A stretch of 64,000 bases of DNA. Source: Coenobita brevimanus. Its lineage: Eukaryota; Arthropoda; Malacostraca; Decapoda; Coenobitidae. Position numbers and translations under genes: made by a program. Shown here one piece after another: positions 1 to 12,379 of the stretch. The stretch is from the NCBI GenBank assembly GCA_032717465.1, contig CM064732.1, positions 24,002,567 through 24,066,566 of the forward strand, read 5' to 3'. The notes under the pieces are model-generated. The model had not been told where the DNA came from, searched no databases, and saw nothing but the letters and a program-made list of their open reading frames with translations. How positions within the stretch are numbered: the stretch's first letter is position 1; every line of letters begins with the position of its first letter.

Positions 1-52
<52 letters not shown>
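1..52. repeat. (GA)n microsatellite at window edge
   Basis: Uninterrupted GA dinucleotides run from the first base, so the array probably continues outside the window. Confidence 0.98.
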
Positions 53-53
<1 letters not shown>

Positions 54-99
54 GCGGGTGTAAACAATAACTTTGTTGCTCGGTTAGTTACTTTTACCT

Positions 100-875
100 C
101 TCCCGCACGGAGTCCACGAAGTATTATTTTGGGTCGAGTTTATTTGATTGTTTCTTTGTTTGTTAGAATCATTACGGAAAAAAAAAGGCTGAATGAAAAT
201 ACGTGAAACTTTCAGGACATGTAGGGAATGTTCCCCAAAGAAAGTGATTAAATTTTGAAGGAAATCGAGTGACCCTGAAAGGTCAAAATTGAGGTTACGG
301 ATTTTCGGAGGGCTGTAACTTGAAAACTGTTGAAGACAGAGATACTTACTATTAGGAACCTACAGGAATTCATAGTATGGGCTTTTATTTTGCACCAAGA
401 CCTTGGACCTTGAATGACCTTGATAGATCAAACTCAAGGTCACGGATATTCGGGAAGCTATAACTCTAAACTGGTTGAAGATAGAGAGGTATTTACAATT
501 ATCAGCATACTAGGGAGTCCAGTATGGGTTTTTAATTGGTACCTTGACCTTTGACCGTGACCTTGATAGATTGAACTCAGGGTCACGCATATTCGGAGGG
601 CTGGAACTCGAAAATCGTTGAAGATAGAGATTTTTGCTATTACCAAGATATAGAAAGTCTCATATGGGCTTTCATTTGGCAGCATGACCTTTAATCTTGA
701 GGGACCTTGAAAAGTCAAGCGCAAGATCACAGATTTTCAGAGGGCGTAACTTGAAAACATTTGCACCATTACCTTAGACTTTAACTGTGCACTGACGCTA
801 AATGACAGAAACGAGTCGGTATTTACCAGCAATAAAATAACTGCTGTCGGGCGAGGTTTGTTGTGCCTGGCACCA
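100..875 (+). repeat. Repeat A copy 1 (TGACCTTGA-unit family)
   Basis: This interspersed repeat is shared with 2556-3290 (inverted) and 5020-5800. It is made of about four degenerate units of roughly 120-130 bp. Each unit reads AAGGTCAaactcAAGGTCACGGAT, then a GGCTATAACTTGAAA stretch, then GTTGAAGATAGAGAT, a 'pictured' TATGGGCTTTCATTTGG segment and GACCTTTGACCTTGA. One end carries GTTTGTTAGaatcATTACGGAAAAA; the other ends GTCGGGCGAGGTTTGTTGTGCC. A CGCCCG/CGGGCG-like motif lies near both ends in inverted orientation, which may be a subterminal inverted repeat of a non-autonomous DNA element. No protein is encoded. Reading frames across it are short and disagree between copies. Confidence 0.8.
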
Positions 876-1224
876 CTTGTTTAGATATAGATATGCATGA
901 GAGTTTGCTCGTAGACTATAAGCTTAAGCAAAAGTAAATACCTCCGTGACTGGGAGTTACGAAGGATACAGTTGGTTAAGTCCTATGGGCGATTCGGTGC
1001 CATCCCCACACTGTCTACCAGCATTCCTGATACCCACATACAACTATGTGTGCTTTTTTATCCAGATCGGTGTAGGCATTTATGACGTAAAGTCAACCCA
1101 TTTGATGTTTGATGGATGTACACCAAAACTGAATTTCTTTTTCCATGATTCACACACATTGTATGTGTTAATTTTAATACAGATCTTATAAGATATTCAT
1201 GAGATATTTTGTTAGTATAACATA
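854..1224. other. Unassigned AT-rich DNA
   Basis: No conserved reading frame, RNA fold or recognisable repeat is visible here. Short open frames are not supported by codon pattern or by motifs. Confidence 0.5.
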
Positions 1225-1261
1225 AATATATACATACATACATACATACATACATACATAC
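1225..1261. repeat. (TACA)n microsatellite
   Basis: About eight tandem TACA units follow a short TATA run. Confidence 0.95.
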
Positions 1262-1540
1262 GTAAGTTCATACATTCATGCATACACAAATACAAACATT
1301 GAAACCAACTATCACAACACCAAAGCCTTCGGTGTTGCTGAAGTTTATGGTATACATTAATTTCAATCATTTCCTTTAAATGTATGGTTTACATGGCCAA
1401 ATTGTTTACACTGTTAACATTTTCCCCAAATATATCATATACGAGTATATTGGGATTTTAGTCTCTGCCAATTTTATGCAGCTATTCTACTCAAAATGCT
1501 ACGCCTGCTACCATCTATCTTTTTTTTTTCTTTTTTTCAG

Positions 1541-1606
1541 AAAACCTCAACCAGAGCCGCAGATACAACTGAATCGCAACCACAACCACGATACATTACA
1601 GAGGAG
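1541..1606 (+). CDS. Candidate 66-nt internal exon of an unknown host gene
   Basis: A polypyrimidine run (CTATCT, then T and C only) ends in CAG at 1538-1540. It is followed by a 66-nt CA-rich block and a consensus 5' splice site GAG|GTAAGTG at 1607. Sixty-six nucleotides is 22 codons, so inclusion would keep phase. Frame 1 is open (starts KTSTRAADTTES, ends RYITEE) and frame 2 is also open; frame 3 has a stop. The CA-rich composition resembles exonic splicing enhancers and differs from the AT-rich flanks. I do not recognise the peptide. A chance match of acceptor, donor and open frame is possible in this much sequence. It is the only place in the window where both splice sites are strong around an open block of exon length. 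Confidence 0.35.
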
Positions 1607-1852
1607 GTAAGTGTATACTTTACAGTGGTTAACGTACTCGTATAGCACATTTATTTTAACCTGACAAAACAATAACCATACAACATCTGCAATGCAGAGT
1701 GTTATTAGGTGAACCGTGAGGGGGCACAAACGCAAACGTTTAGAGCACATAATATCCATCTTAACTATTTTCACCATCAGTATGTTCAATAACTAAAATT
1801 TCTTGGGGGTTAGGTTAATTTAGATGAACGCTAAGTTAAGTGTTCATCTTAA

Positions 1853-1963
1853 TTTACCTAACCTAACCTTACCTAACCTAACTAACCTAGCCTAAACTTA
1901 ACTTAACCTAGATTATCCCAGCCTAACCTAACAGCAGCCTAAGTTAACCTAACCCTAGTTAAC
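1853..1963 (-). repeat. Degenerate interstitial telomere-like (TTAGG)n tract
   Basis: On the plus strand this is a run of CCTAA and variant units (ACCTAACCTAACC, CTTAACC, CCTAGC), in other words TTAGG on the minus strand, the usual arthropod telomere unit. About twenty recognisable units are interrupted by substitutions and short insertions, so it is an old internal tract and not a chromosome end. A matching TTAGGTTAATTTAGAT segment lies just upstream at about 1809-1825 in the opposite orientation. Confidence 0.65.
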
Positions 1964-2194
1964 CCATTATATTTTTTGCTAATTTCACGAATTCCCGTGG
2001 GATTTCATGAAATCACTGGTTATACAAATTCCATGTAACATATATAAAATTAGAGACGTCACCCTCTACAAGAGTTCACACAAGACTGCAATGTATCGTT
2101 GACCAAAAAGGCAAAATGCTATCAATATAACTCATACATGGAAAGCCATCGTGAACTTTTCATAAGATACAGTAAGTGCTCTTTTTGTTTTGAC

Positions 2195-2195
<1 letters not shown>
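1964..2195. other. Unassigned spacer
   Basis: AT-rich sequence with no recognisable element. An ACAGTAAGTG donor-like string at about 2169-2178 has no matching acceptor upstream. Confidence 0.4.

Positions 2196-2276
<81 letters not shown>
2196..2276. repeat. (CA)n microsatellite
   Basis: Uninterrupted AC dinucleotides, about 40 units. Confidence 0.98.
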
Positions 2277-2279
<3 letters not shown>

Positions 2280-2471
2280 GTTCAGAAATTTACACATCAC
2301 GACACAGCAGGACAGAGACACGCTTACACACATATGCGCAGAATCACAGAGCTCACCCATGCACGTAGTCTCATGTAACGAAATACATGACAAACAAATT
2401 TCGAAATTCGCTGAGACTCAGTGACGTTTATTAAGCTTAAGGTATTCATAGGGATGCGGAAGGGAAGGTAG

Positions 2472-2476
<5 letters not shown>

Positions 2477-2530
<54 letters not shown>
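2477..2530. repeat. (GA)n microsatellite
   Basis: Uninterrupted GA dinucleotides, about 27 units, directly next to the edge of repeat A copy 2. Confidence 0.98.
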
Positions 2531-2532
<2 letters not shown>

Positions 2533-2555
2533 CATGCATATCAGACTGAGGACAA

Positions 2556-3290
2556 GTGTCCGACAGCAGTTATTTTATTGTTATTGAATACTGTTTCATT
2601 TCTGTCATTTAGCGTCAGTGCACAATAAAAGTCTAAGGTAATGGCGCAAATGTTTTTCAATTTAGGCTATCTGAAAATCTGTGATCTTGCGTTTGACCTT
2701 TCAAAGTCACTCAAGGTCAGGGGTCATGCCGCGAAATGAAAGCCCGTATATTGATGATAGTGAATATAGCTCCAACGAGTTTCGAATTATAGTCCCCTGA
2801 ATATGCCTGACCATAAGTTTGACCTTTCAAGGTCACTTACGGTAAAAGGTCAAGGTACCAATTATAAACCCATACGGGATTTCCTGTACGTTGATAATAG
2901 TAAATATCTCTCTATCTTTAGCCATTATCGAGTTATAGCCCCCTGAATATCCGTGATCTTGAGTTTGACCTTTTAAGCTCATTCAAGGTCAAAGGTCTTG
3001 GTTCCAAATGAAAATCCATATCACGAGTTCCTGTATGATACAATAGTAAATACCTCTATCTTCAACCGTTTTCAAGTTATAGCCCTCTGAAAATCCGTGA
3101 CTTTGATCTTGACCTTTCAGGGTCACACCATTACATCCAAAACGTAATAACTTTCTTTTGGGAATAGTGCCCACATATCCTGATAGTTTCATGTAATTTC
3201 ATTCAGCCGTTTTTCCGTAATGTTGCTAACAAACAAACAAACAAACAAAGAAAACCAAAAACAATACCGTCCGGGCGAGGGAAAAACCGG
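2556..3290 (-). repeat. Repeat A copy 2 (inverted)
   Basis: This is the reverse complement of the family at 100-875, with the same order of units. It begins with the GTCCGACAGCAGTTATTTTA end and finishes with TTTTTCCGTAATGTTGCTAAC, an (AAAC)n stretch (3229-3248) and ACCGTCCGGGCGAGG. It lies 1.7 kb from copy 1 in opposite orientation, so the two can pair as an imperfect hairpin. Confidence 0.8.
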
Positions 3291-3308
3291 GCAGAGTTAG
3301 CCAAGGAA

Positions 3309-3312
<4 letters not shown>

Positions 3313-3351
<39 letters not shown>
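3313..3351. repeat. (GT)n microsatellite
   Basis: Uninterrupted GT dinucleotides, about 19 units. Confidence 0.98.
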
Positions 3352-3353
<2 letters not shown>

Positions 3354-3456
3354 CATCTTTTTCTTTCTCCAGTTTTCCTGCAAAATTTCCTCACTTGTTG
3401 CAACCCTTTTTCTGCCGACCTTTGAATTTTCTGGTTGAGGATTTAGCTAGATGGAA

Positions 3457-3567
3457 CAACAGCAAAAACAATATCAACGACGACGACGACGACAACAACA
3501 ACAACAACAACAAGGACGACGACGACAACAACAACAACAGAAGCAGCAGCAGCAACAATAACAAGAA
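3457..3567. repeat. (CAA/CGA/CAG) trinucleotide tract
   Basis: A compound trinucleotide array of CAA, CGA and CAG units. It is open in several frames, giving poly-N/D or poly-L artefacts; no gene is inferred. Confidence 0.9.
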
Positions 3568-3689
3568 GAGATTTACCGATACTCTTTGCAGAGGTGGTAG
3601 CCGCAGTGTTGGAAGAGTAAGATATTGCAAGCTGAGTCTCAGTTTTCCAGGCCAGAGGGATTTACCAATGTAGGAAGAAAGTGAATCTC

Positions 3690-4620
3690 TCCCCGCTAGC
3701 ACCCTTCCCTTCCCACCTCTTGACTTCCCTCATATCCTCTTCCCTTTCTTACTTTCCTATCCATCCCATTCATTCCTCATTCCTTTCTCATTTCTTCTCC
3801 TACTTTCTCTTTCCCTTTTTTCTCATCTCTCCCCTTTACTTTACCACCCTTCCTATCCCTTTATTCTTTTTCCTATTCTCTTCCTTCCTCAACTTTTCCA
3901 TTCCTTTTGTTTCATTCCCTTTCTCCTTCCCATCTCTCCTCCCTTCATCCAATTTCTTTCATTCACGCCCCTTCTTTTTCTTCCGTTCCCTTCTCTCACT
4001 CTCATCCTTCCTCGTTCCTTCCCTCCTCATATTGGCTTTTGCCTCCTAATATCTTTTAATTTCATATCCTTTTCTTTTCCTACCCCTTCTCCCTCCTTCC
4101 CATATCTCTTCACCCCATTCCTTTCAAACCATCCCCACGTTTCCTCTTCCTTCTTTCGTCTCTTCTTCCCTTCATTTCCTGTCTTCTTTTTCTTTGTTTG
4201 CTCCATACTTTTTCCCTTCCTTCCCCCTTTCTTCCCTAATCCATACCCTGCAGCTTCCTGTCCATTTTCTTCTGTTTTCTCTTCACTCTTTTCCCTCGCA
4301 TTCCGTCTCTTCCTATCACATTCCCTCCCGTCTCACTCATTTTTTCCCCTCCATTTGTCTTCCCCTCCCTTCTGTTTTTTTTTCTTTCTCCAGCCCTTCC
4401 CTTTAATTTCTTTCCCTTTTTGTTTGTGTTGTCCTTTCCCTTCCTTTTCATTCCCTTCCCATCCATTCCTCTCCTTTCACTTTTTTCCGCATTTTCCCCT
4501 CCGTTCCCTTCTTTTTCTTTCCTTGCCTTTCCTTATCTTATTTGCCGTCTCTTTCATCTACCCTTACCAACTCTTCCCTACCTACCCTTGCAATACCCAC
4601 CCCTCGCCTCCCCTCTCTAC
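3690..4620. repeat. Polypyrimidine low-complexity tract, ~0.9 kb
   Basis: The plus strand is almost entirely C and T (CCCTTTCTT, TTCCTTCC and similar). The open frames across it (Phe/Ser/Pro/Leu only) reflect composition. Such a strand-asymmetric stretch can form intramolecular triplex DNA where mirror symmetry exists. Confidence 0.9.
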
Positions 4621-5019
4621 AGAGTTGGATAACATTACCTGCCTGTAGCAGGAATAATAATAAAAAAGACTCAAAGTAAGTTAAAAGACGTTCATTGTAC
4701 GGAAGTGGTTGGCGTTTTTTTCATCTTAATGTTGACTCTCGCATAAAATTGGCTTTCTTGGAAATGTTGAAGTCAGCAACAGATGATTGTGTCCACCTGA
4801 GGGAAATCACGGCAAACAGCATCTGATGCTGTAGAATTACTTCATGAAGTCAAACACCCTGGAAGATGCAGGGTTGAGGACCGTCTTTCTTTGCACTACC
4901 GACGCTTGGAAGCTGTTTCATGCAGGCCAGTGCATCACGATTGTATTTACTCGAGAAAGCCACTCGATGTTAAAAGGTTGAAGATGATCTATTAACACAA
5001 CACTGCTATGAAATTATTA
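4621..5019. other. Unassigned; weak satellite-like motifs
   Basis: No gene is visible. A GTAGCAGGAATAATAATAAAA string at 4646-4666 resembles the GTAGCAAGAATAAAAC motif seen at 6582, 10168, 25.2-25.7 kb and 27.9 kb. ACTCGAGAAAGCC...GGTTGAAGATG resembles 5928-5965. Confidence 0.35.
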
Positions 5020-5800
5020 CATCGCCCGGACGGAATCCGGCTAAGTATTGTGACTGGTTGAGTTTGTTTGTTTGCTTGTTAGCAACATCACGGAAAAACT
5101 GCTGAATGAAATCAAAAGAAACTTTGAGAATATGTGGGCATTGGTCCCAGAAGAAGGTGATTAAATTTTGGAGGAAATCGAGTGACCTAGAGAGGTCAAA
5201 ATCAAGGTCGCGGTTTTCAGAGGGCTATAACTTGAAACCGGTTGAAGATGGAGATATTTACTATTAGTAGCATACAGGAACTTGTAATATGGGCTTTCAT
5301 TTGGCACCAAGACCTTTGACCTTGAGTGAACGAGAAATGTCAAACTCAAGGTCACGGATATTCAGGGGCCTATAACTTGAAACTGGTTGAAGATGAGAGA
5401 TTTACTGTTATCAACAAATAGGAAGTCCTATATGGGTTTTTAATTTGTACCATGACCTTTGACCATAAGTGACCTTGAAAAGTCAAACTCAACATTACAG
5501 ATATTCAGGGGGTTATAACTCGAAACTCATTGAAGATAGAGATACTTACTGTTATCAGTATATAGCAAGTCTCATATGGGCTTTCACTTGGCAGCATGAC
5601 CTTTGACTCTGAGTGACCCGAAAGATCAAAATGCAAGGTCATGGATTTTCAGAGGACGTAACTTGAAAACATTTGCTCCATTACCTTGGATTCTATTTGT
5701 GTGCTGACACTAACTGGCAGCACCGAGTCAGTATTTTACAGTTGTAAAATAACTGCCGTCGGGCGAGATTTGTTGTGCCTGTAACTACTTGTTTTATTAA
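5020..5800 (+). repeat. Repeat A copy 3
   Basis: Same orientation and unit order as copy 1. It begins CGCCCGGACGGAATCC with GTTTGTTAGCAACATCACGG and ends AACTGCCGTCGGGCGAGATT. The four internal units with AAGGTCA/TGACCTTGA are well preserved. Confidence 0.82.
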
Positions 5801-6534
5801 ATATAACACTAGACTGTTTTCTTCACCACTAAAAGCCATGGCAGTCAGAGAATTGAAGGCACTCCTGATTAACACTTAAGCCACTGAAAATATTTGCATT
5901 CATTCTACCATTAGATGGCTTTGTTTACTCGAGAGGAATCCCATCAGAGTAATGGTTGAAGAATGTCTCGATTAGCACTTTTGATACTCTGAAGGATTGA
6001 GCTTATAATAGCATGAACAAGAAATCATATTCTCTATCTTCTTATTACCCTTTGACAACAGTTGACAATTTTGCTATTGTATTCTCTCTGGCACAAGAAG
6101 ATATTACGAAAGTTCTGCAGAGAGATATCTACTCAACCTCCATACAAGTCTTTGGCATTGCTGACAATATTTCTCATGTATTTCAGTTACCACGAGAGAG
6201 TTTTATTCTGGGATAGATGGATGCGTAACTTAAGGGGTGCACCTGCGTCGCAAGAGTAATAACAGAGATGTTACCACTTCACTACAATGACGTGTATATT
6301 TTTGCTTCTGAATAACTTCAAGACTTTTCTCCTCTTAGGACCTTAGCCTGTTGAAAGAGGAAGAAGGAATCGCCATTAACACATTCTGAGGAAGCTGGTT
6401 GTCAAATAGAGAAAGTGCTCTGCTGTCCGATAGGTTGCTAGGTAGATCTATAGCTCGGGCAAGGAGCAGTGTGATGTCGGGCAAGGAGCAGTGTGATGAT
6501 TGAAAGTCATTGTAACAAAGTTTACTGATCCTTT
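5801..6534. other. Unassigned DNA
   Basis: No supported gene. A small tandem duplication (GGGCAAGGAGCAGTGTGATG, twice) lies at about 6457-6500. Other similarity is only to the diffuse satellite-like motifs noted at 4.6-5.0 kb. Confidence 0.4.
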
Positions 6535-6553
6535 AAAAAAGAAAAAAAAAAAA
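6535..6553. repeat. A-rich tract
   Basis: Oligo-A interrupted by one G. There is no retroposon body upstream that I can recognise. Confidence 0.8.
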
Positions 6554-6751
6554 TCATTACCTCAGTCCTGAACGAAACACCGTGATGGTAGCAAGAATAA
6601 AACAATAAAGATGTCATCATAAATAAAGGCTCATTTTCCTTCTCTATTATTGTTTTGTTGATATTAACCTCAGGTCTGATGATTTACCAAGAATTTTTTC
6701 TCAGTAAATTTAGTCAACATTGAACGGTCTTAGGTCTGATCACATCATTGT

Positions 6752-6753
<2 letters not shown>

Positions 6754-6806
<53 letters not shown>
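6754..6806. repeat. (GT)n microsatellite
   Basis: Uninterrupted TG dinucleotides, about 26 units. Confidence 0.98.
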
Positions 6807-6807
<1 letters not shown>

Positions 6808-6869
6808 CTTACCTAATTATTCATATCTAATTTTACTGTATCTTTACAGGAATGAGTCAAGCTCGTACT

Positions 6870-9570
<2,701 letters not shown>

Positions 9571-9575
9571 TGACA

Positions 9576-9901
9576 CACGGTGGCTTAGTCGGTAGAGAGG
9601 TGACCTCCGGTCCTACCGGACCCAGCATCAAATCCCCGCTGGGGCTGGGAACAGTTTAAGGATTTGAATTTCATGTAAAGCAAACTTTACCGATCTACCA
9701 GAAGACCCGCCGACATGTCGAAAAAATACCCCCGCTAATACCAATACACCAATCCTGTGTGAGACAGCTCAAAAGGACGGTGGGTGCTAGCGCCGAAGTG
9801 GTGACATGTATAGGTTTATGATATAGGAGGACTACTGGGCCTTGGGAACAGGGCTGTGAAGCCTATGCCCAGAGTCGAGCACAAGAAAAAAAAAAAAAAA
9901 A
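9576..9901 (+). mobile_element. tRNA-derived SINE copy 1
   Basis: The head has a polymerase III A box (TGGCTTAGTCGG, 9581-9592) and a decayed B box (GCATCAAATCC, about 9624-9634). The body has the landmarks GAACAGTTTAAGGATTTGAA, CTACCAGAAGACCCGCCGACATG and GGACGGTGGGTG. The element ends GCCTATGCCCAGAGTCG plus an A tail (9885-9901). The same body occurs at 15606-15928 and, inverted, at 42285-42633. Length is about 325 bp including the tail. Mobilisation would depend on a LINE partner; none can be assigned from the tail. Confidence 0.85.
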
Positions 9902-11041
9902 CGTGGGAAGGCAGTGTTACTGGACCTTCAAGGAAAATAAGCCAGGAACCCTGCCTTAGGGAGTCAATGTGCCCACGGGAGACTGACCCCACGCCATATA
10001 GTCAGAGACATACTTACAGTATGTTGCCTTTTCTGCATATTGATGTAAATACTTTTCTTTTTACTTTCATACAATTTAATTCAAACGTGGAAAGATTCTT
10101 CTGACCTGAGGGGTCGGATACTGCCTTCATTAAGTCATTCACCATGAGGGGCCTTTCCTAAGACAAATAATACTCTCTGTAGGTAACAAGAATAATCAAG
10201 ACGTCATGGTACTGAAAAGGTAAAACAGTGCCTACTTTTATTTATTTTTTTTACTTCCTGACGATGTCGTCCGTTTTGGAGGCATTCTTGCAGTCTCAAA
10301 ATAACTGCGTCTGCTATGGAAAGATCTAGTGAGGAAGTAAACGGAGAGGTCTAGCCCTTTTCCAAGAGATTTTATTTTTTATGAAATTATTGGTGGTTAT
10401 CCGCCTGCCTAGGACATTCAGTCTTGAGCGCAGTCTTCTCTGGAGGGTAAATATTTTGCAGACTAAGCTTTCGGTCCTTTTCATTTTACATGAAAAATTA
10501 GTGGAATATTAAACACGCCCATATAAAGAAAGAGTTAAAAGAATAAACGCTCTCAACATCTACCGTAGTGCTAGAACTGTAACAGCTTTCTTCATTGAAC
10601 TCTTTCAAAGCAATGACGTATTTTCTACTTATTCCTGCTACTTTCTGAGGCTTTTATTTAGTTTAGGAGAATCTTTCGGAACCTGTGGGTTCCGAAATAA
10701 CCTTTATTAACCCCTAAGCTGTAACATAACTTTTCCTTATTATGAATCACATTGTCTGACAAGAAAGTGGTACGTTACTGCGAAGGAGAGGTTAAGTCCT
10801 TTCTTTAATATAATGTCCCGCGTTTGTGCTAAAAGTTTTTTGTATATTCAATCGTTCTATGAGTTTTCTGCAGTGTGAGCGTAGGTTTTCTTTCCTTTTA
10901 CCACTGAATATCGTGTTTAGGTCTTAGGTTCGTTTATTAGCTTTTCCTTTTTTCTTTTTTTTCCGCTTCCTTTTGACTGAGTTCTTGGTAGGAGGAGGGA
11001 GGGCTGGAAGCACGGACGCAAACATTAGCTGGAAATACCTT

Positions 11042-11045
<4 letters not shown>
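9902..11045. other. Unassigned DNA
   Basis: No conserved frame or known element. A GTAACAAGAATAAT...GACGTCAT string at 10171-10206 belongs to the diffuse satellite-like motif set described elsewhere. Confidence 0.4.

Positions 11046-11113
<68 letters not shown>
11046..11113. repeat. (GA)n microsatellite
   Basis: About 34 GA units; complementary to the (CT)n at 11266-11327. Confidence 0.98.
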
Positions 11114-11116
<3 letters not shown>

Positions 11117-11150
11117 AGAAACAACAGATAAGCCTCTCTGTGTCTGGTGC

Positions 11151-11263
11151 TGCCAATACTATCACGCCTTACCAGATAACCTCCCTCTGTTGCCCACCCT
11201 TCCTTGCCTTCTTGCCTTTCTTTATTCCCCTCCGCTCTTCCATCCCTCCTTGCTGCAACTTTG

Positions 11264-11331
<68 letters not shown>

Positions 11332-11395
11332 GCTTCCCTCCCTCTTTTCGCTTAGATTCTGCCAATACCATCGTACCTTACCAGATTTTGTCGGT
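11151..11395 (+). repeat. Tandem duplication, period ~209 bp, with (CT)n
   Basis: The string TGCCAATACTATCACGCCTT (11151) recurs as TGCCAATACCATCGTACCTT (11360), followed in both by ACCAGAT. The first unit contains the (CT)n at 11266-11327, about 31 units. Confidence 0.7.
11266..11327. repeat. (CT)n microsatellite
   Basis: Uninterrupted CT. Together with the (GA)n 150 bp upstream it could form a hairpin stem of about 60 bp. Confidence 0.98.
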
Positions 11396-11407
11396 CTTTG
11401 CATCCCT

Positions 11408-11410
<3 letters not shown>

Positions 11411-11450
<40 letters not shown>

Positions 11451-11462
11451 GTATATATATAT
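11411..11462. repeat. (TA)n microsatellite
   Basis: Nineteen TA units, an interrupting CCG, then seven more. Confidence 0.97.
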
Positions 11463-12164
11463 TCCTCAGGGCAGACTTTCTCCATTATCACTCTTCCTCC
11501 TGCTTGCCTTATTATTTCCTCTTTCCCTCCTTCCAAGTATTCTTCCCTCACCGTTCCCTCCCGCACTCTCTCCTTCATCATTCCCAGCAATGCCTTCCTT
11601 GCAAAAATATAAAGAATCTTGGCTGATATAAGGAGTGGCGCGTGCTTTTTCCTATACACGTTAAGAAAATAATGCAAATAAGAATAATAGATCAATATTG
11701 CGTAAAGAATATACACAAACCCATCAGAATTACTGCTGATCAAACACTTATGGCCATTACACAGTATCTGATAATTCCTTTGAGATCAGATACGGAAGTG
11801 AAAAACTCTCGAATCCCACATAGGACTAGATATTATTATTCTTATTCTGTTTTCGTGTGAAGTGCAGATCAGTATCATTTTCCACAGGCATCCTCATTAT
11901 ATGAAAATAAATATTCAGCTTATAAACTCAAATACGAAAATATAATATACACCTATGATGTCATAAGCTACTTCCAAACACGTCTTATGATATAGCTACC
12001 TAGTCAAAAAATAAATGAATAAATAAAAAAGACTCCTGGCGTCAAGGATGCTATTTTTTCTTCAAATTTTTGGGCGCCAGACTCTGTTTTGACTGTCTGG
12101 CACATTATTGTAACTATGCTTTGAAATGCTGAAATATTTTGCTGCAGTAAGTAATTTATAAGTG
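11463..12164. other. Unassigned DNA
   Basis: Pyrimidine-rich at first, then AT-rich. No supported gene or repeat family. Confidence 0.4.
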
Positions 12165-12345
12165 GTCAGTGTGGGCGCCCATTATCCACACACTTAATGT
12201 AGTGGTACTCTATTTTAGGGTATACTGAGTGGCAAGCCAAATGATTTTCTGTAAACCAGGACATTATTTAATACGCTGGGTGGTAACCTTATAACCAACC
12301 AACACATGTTCCCTACGTGACAACAAGTGAGTTGGCAAAGAGTTA
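12165..12345 (+). repeat. Repeat D copy 1 (head fragment)
   Basis: A member of a dispersed family also found at 26.2, 34.8, 39.8/41.8 and 51.5 kb. Its landmarks are GCGCCCATTATCCACACACTTAATGTAGTG, TGAGTGGCAAGCCAAATG and ACGCTGGGTGGTAACCTTATAACC. The tail half is missing and the RTE-like LINE begins just downstream. Confidence 0.65.
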
Positions 12346-12379
12346 GTGCCCTTCCCTGGAAAACAACTAACTAGAAATA

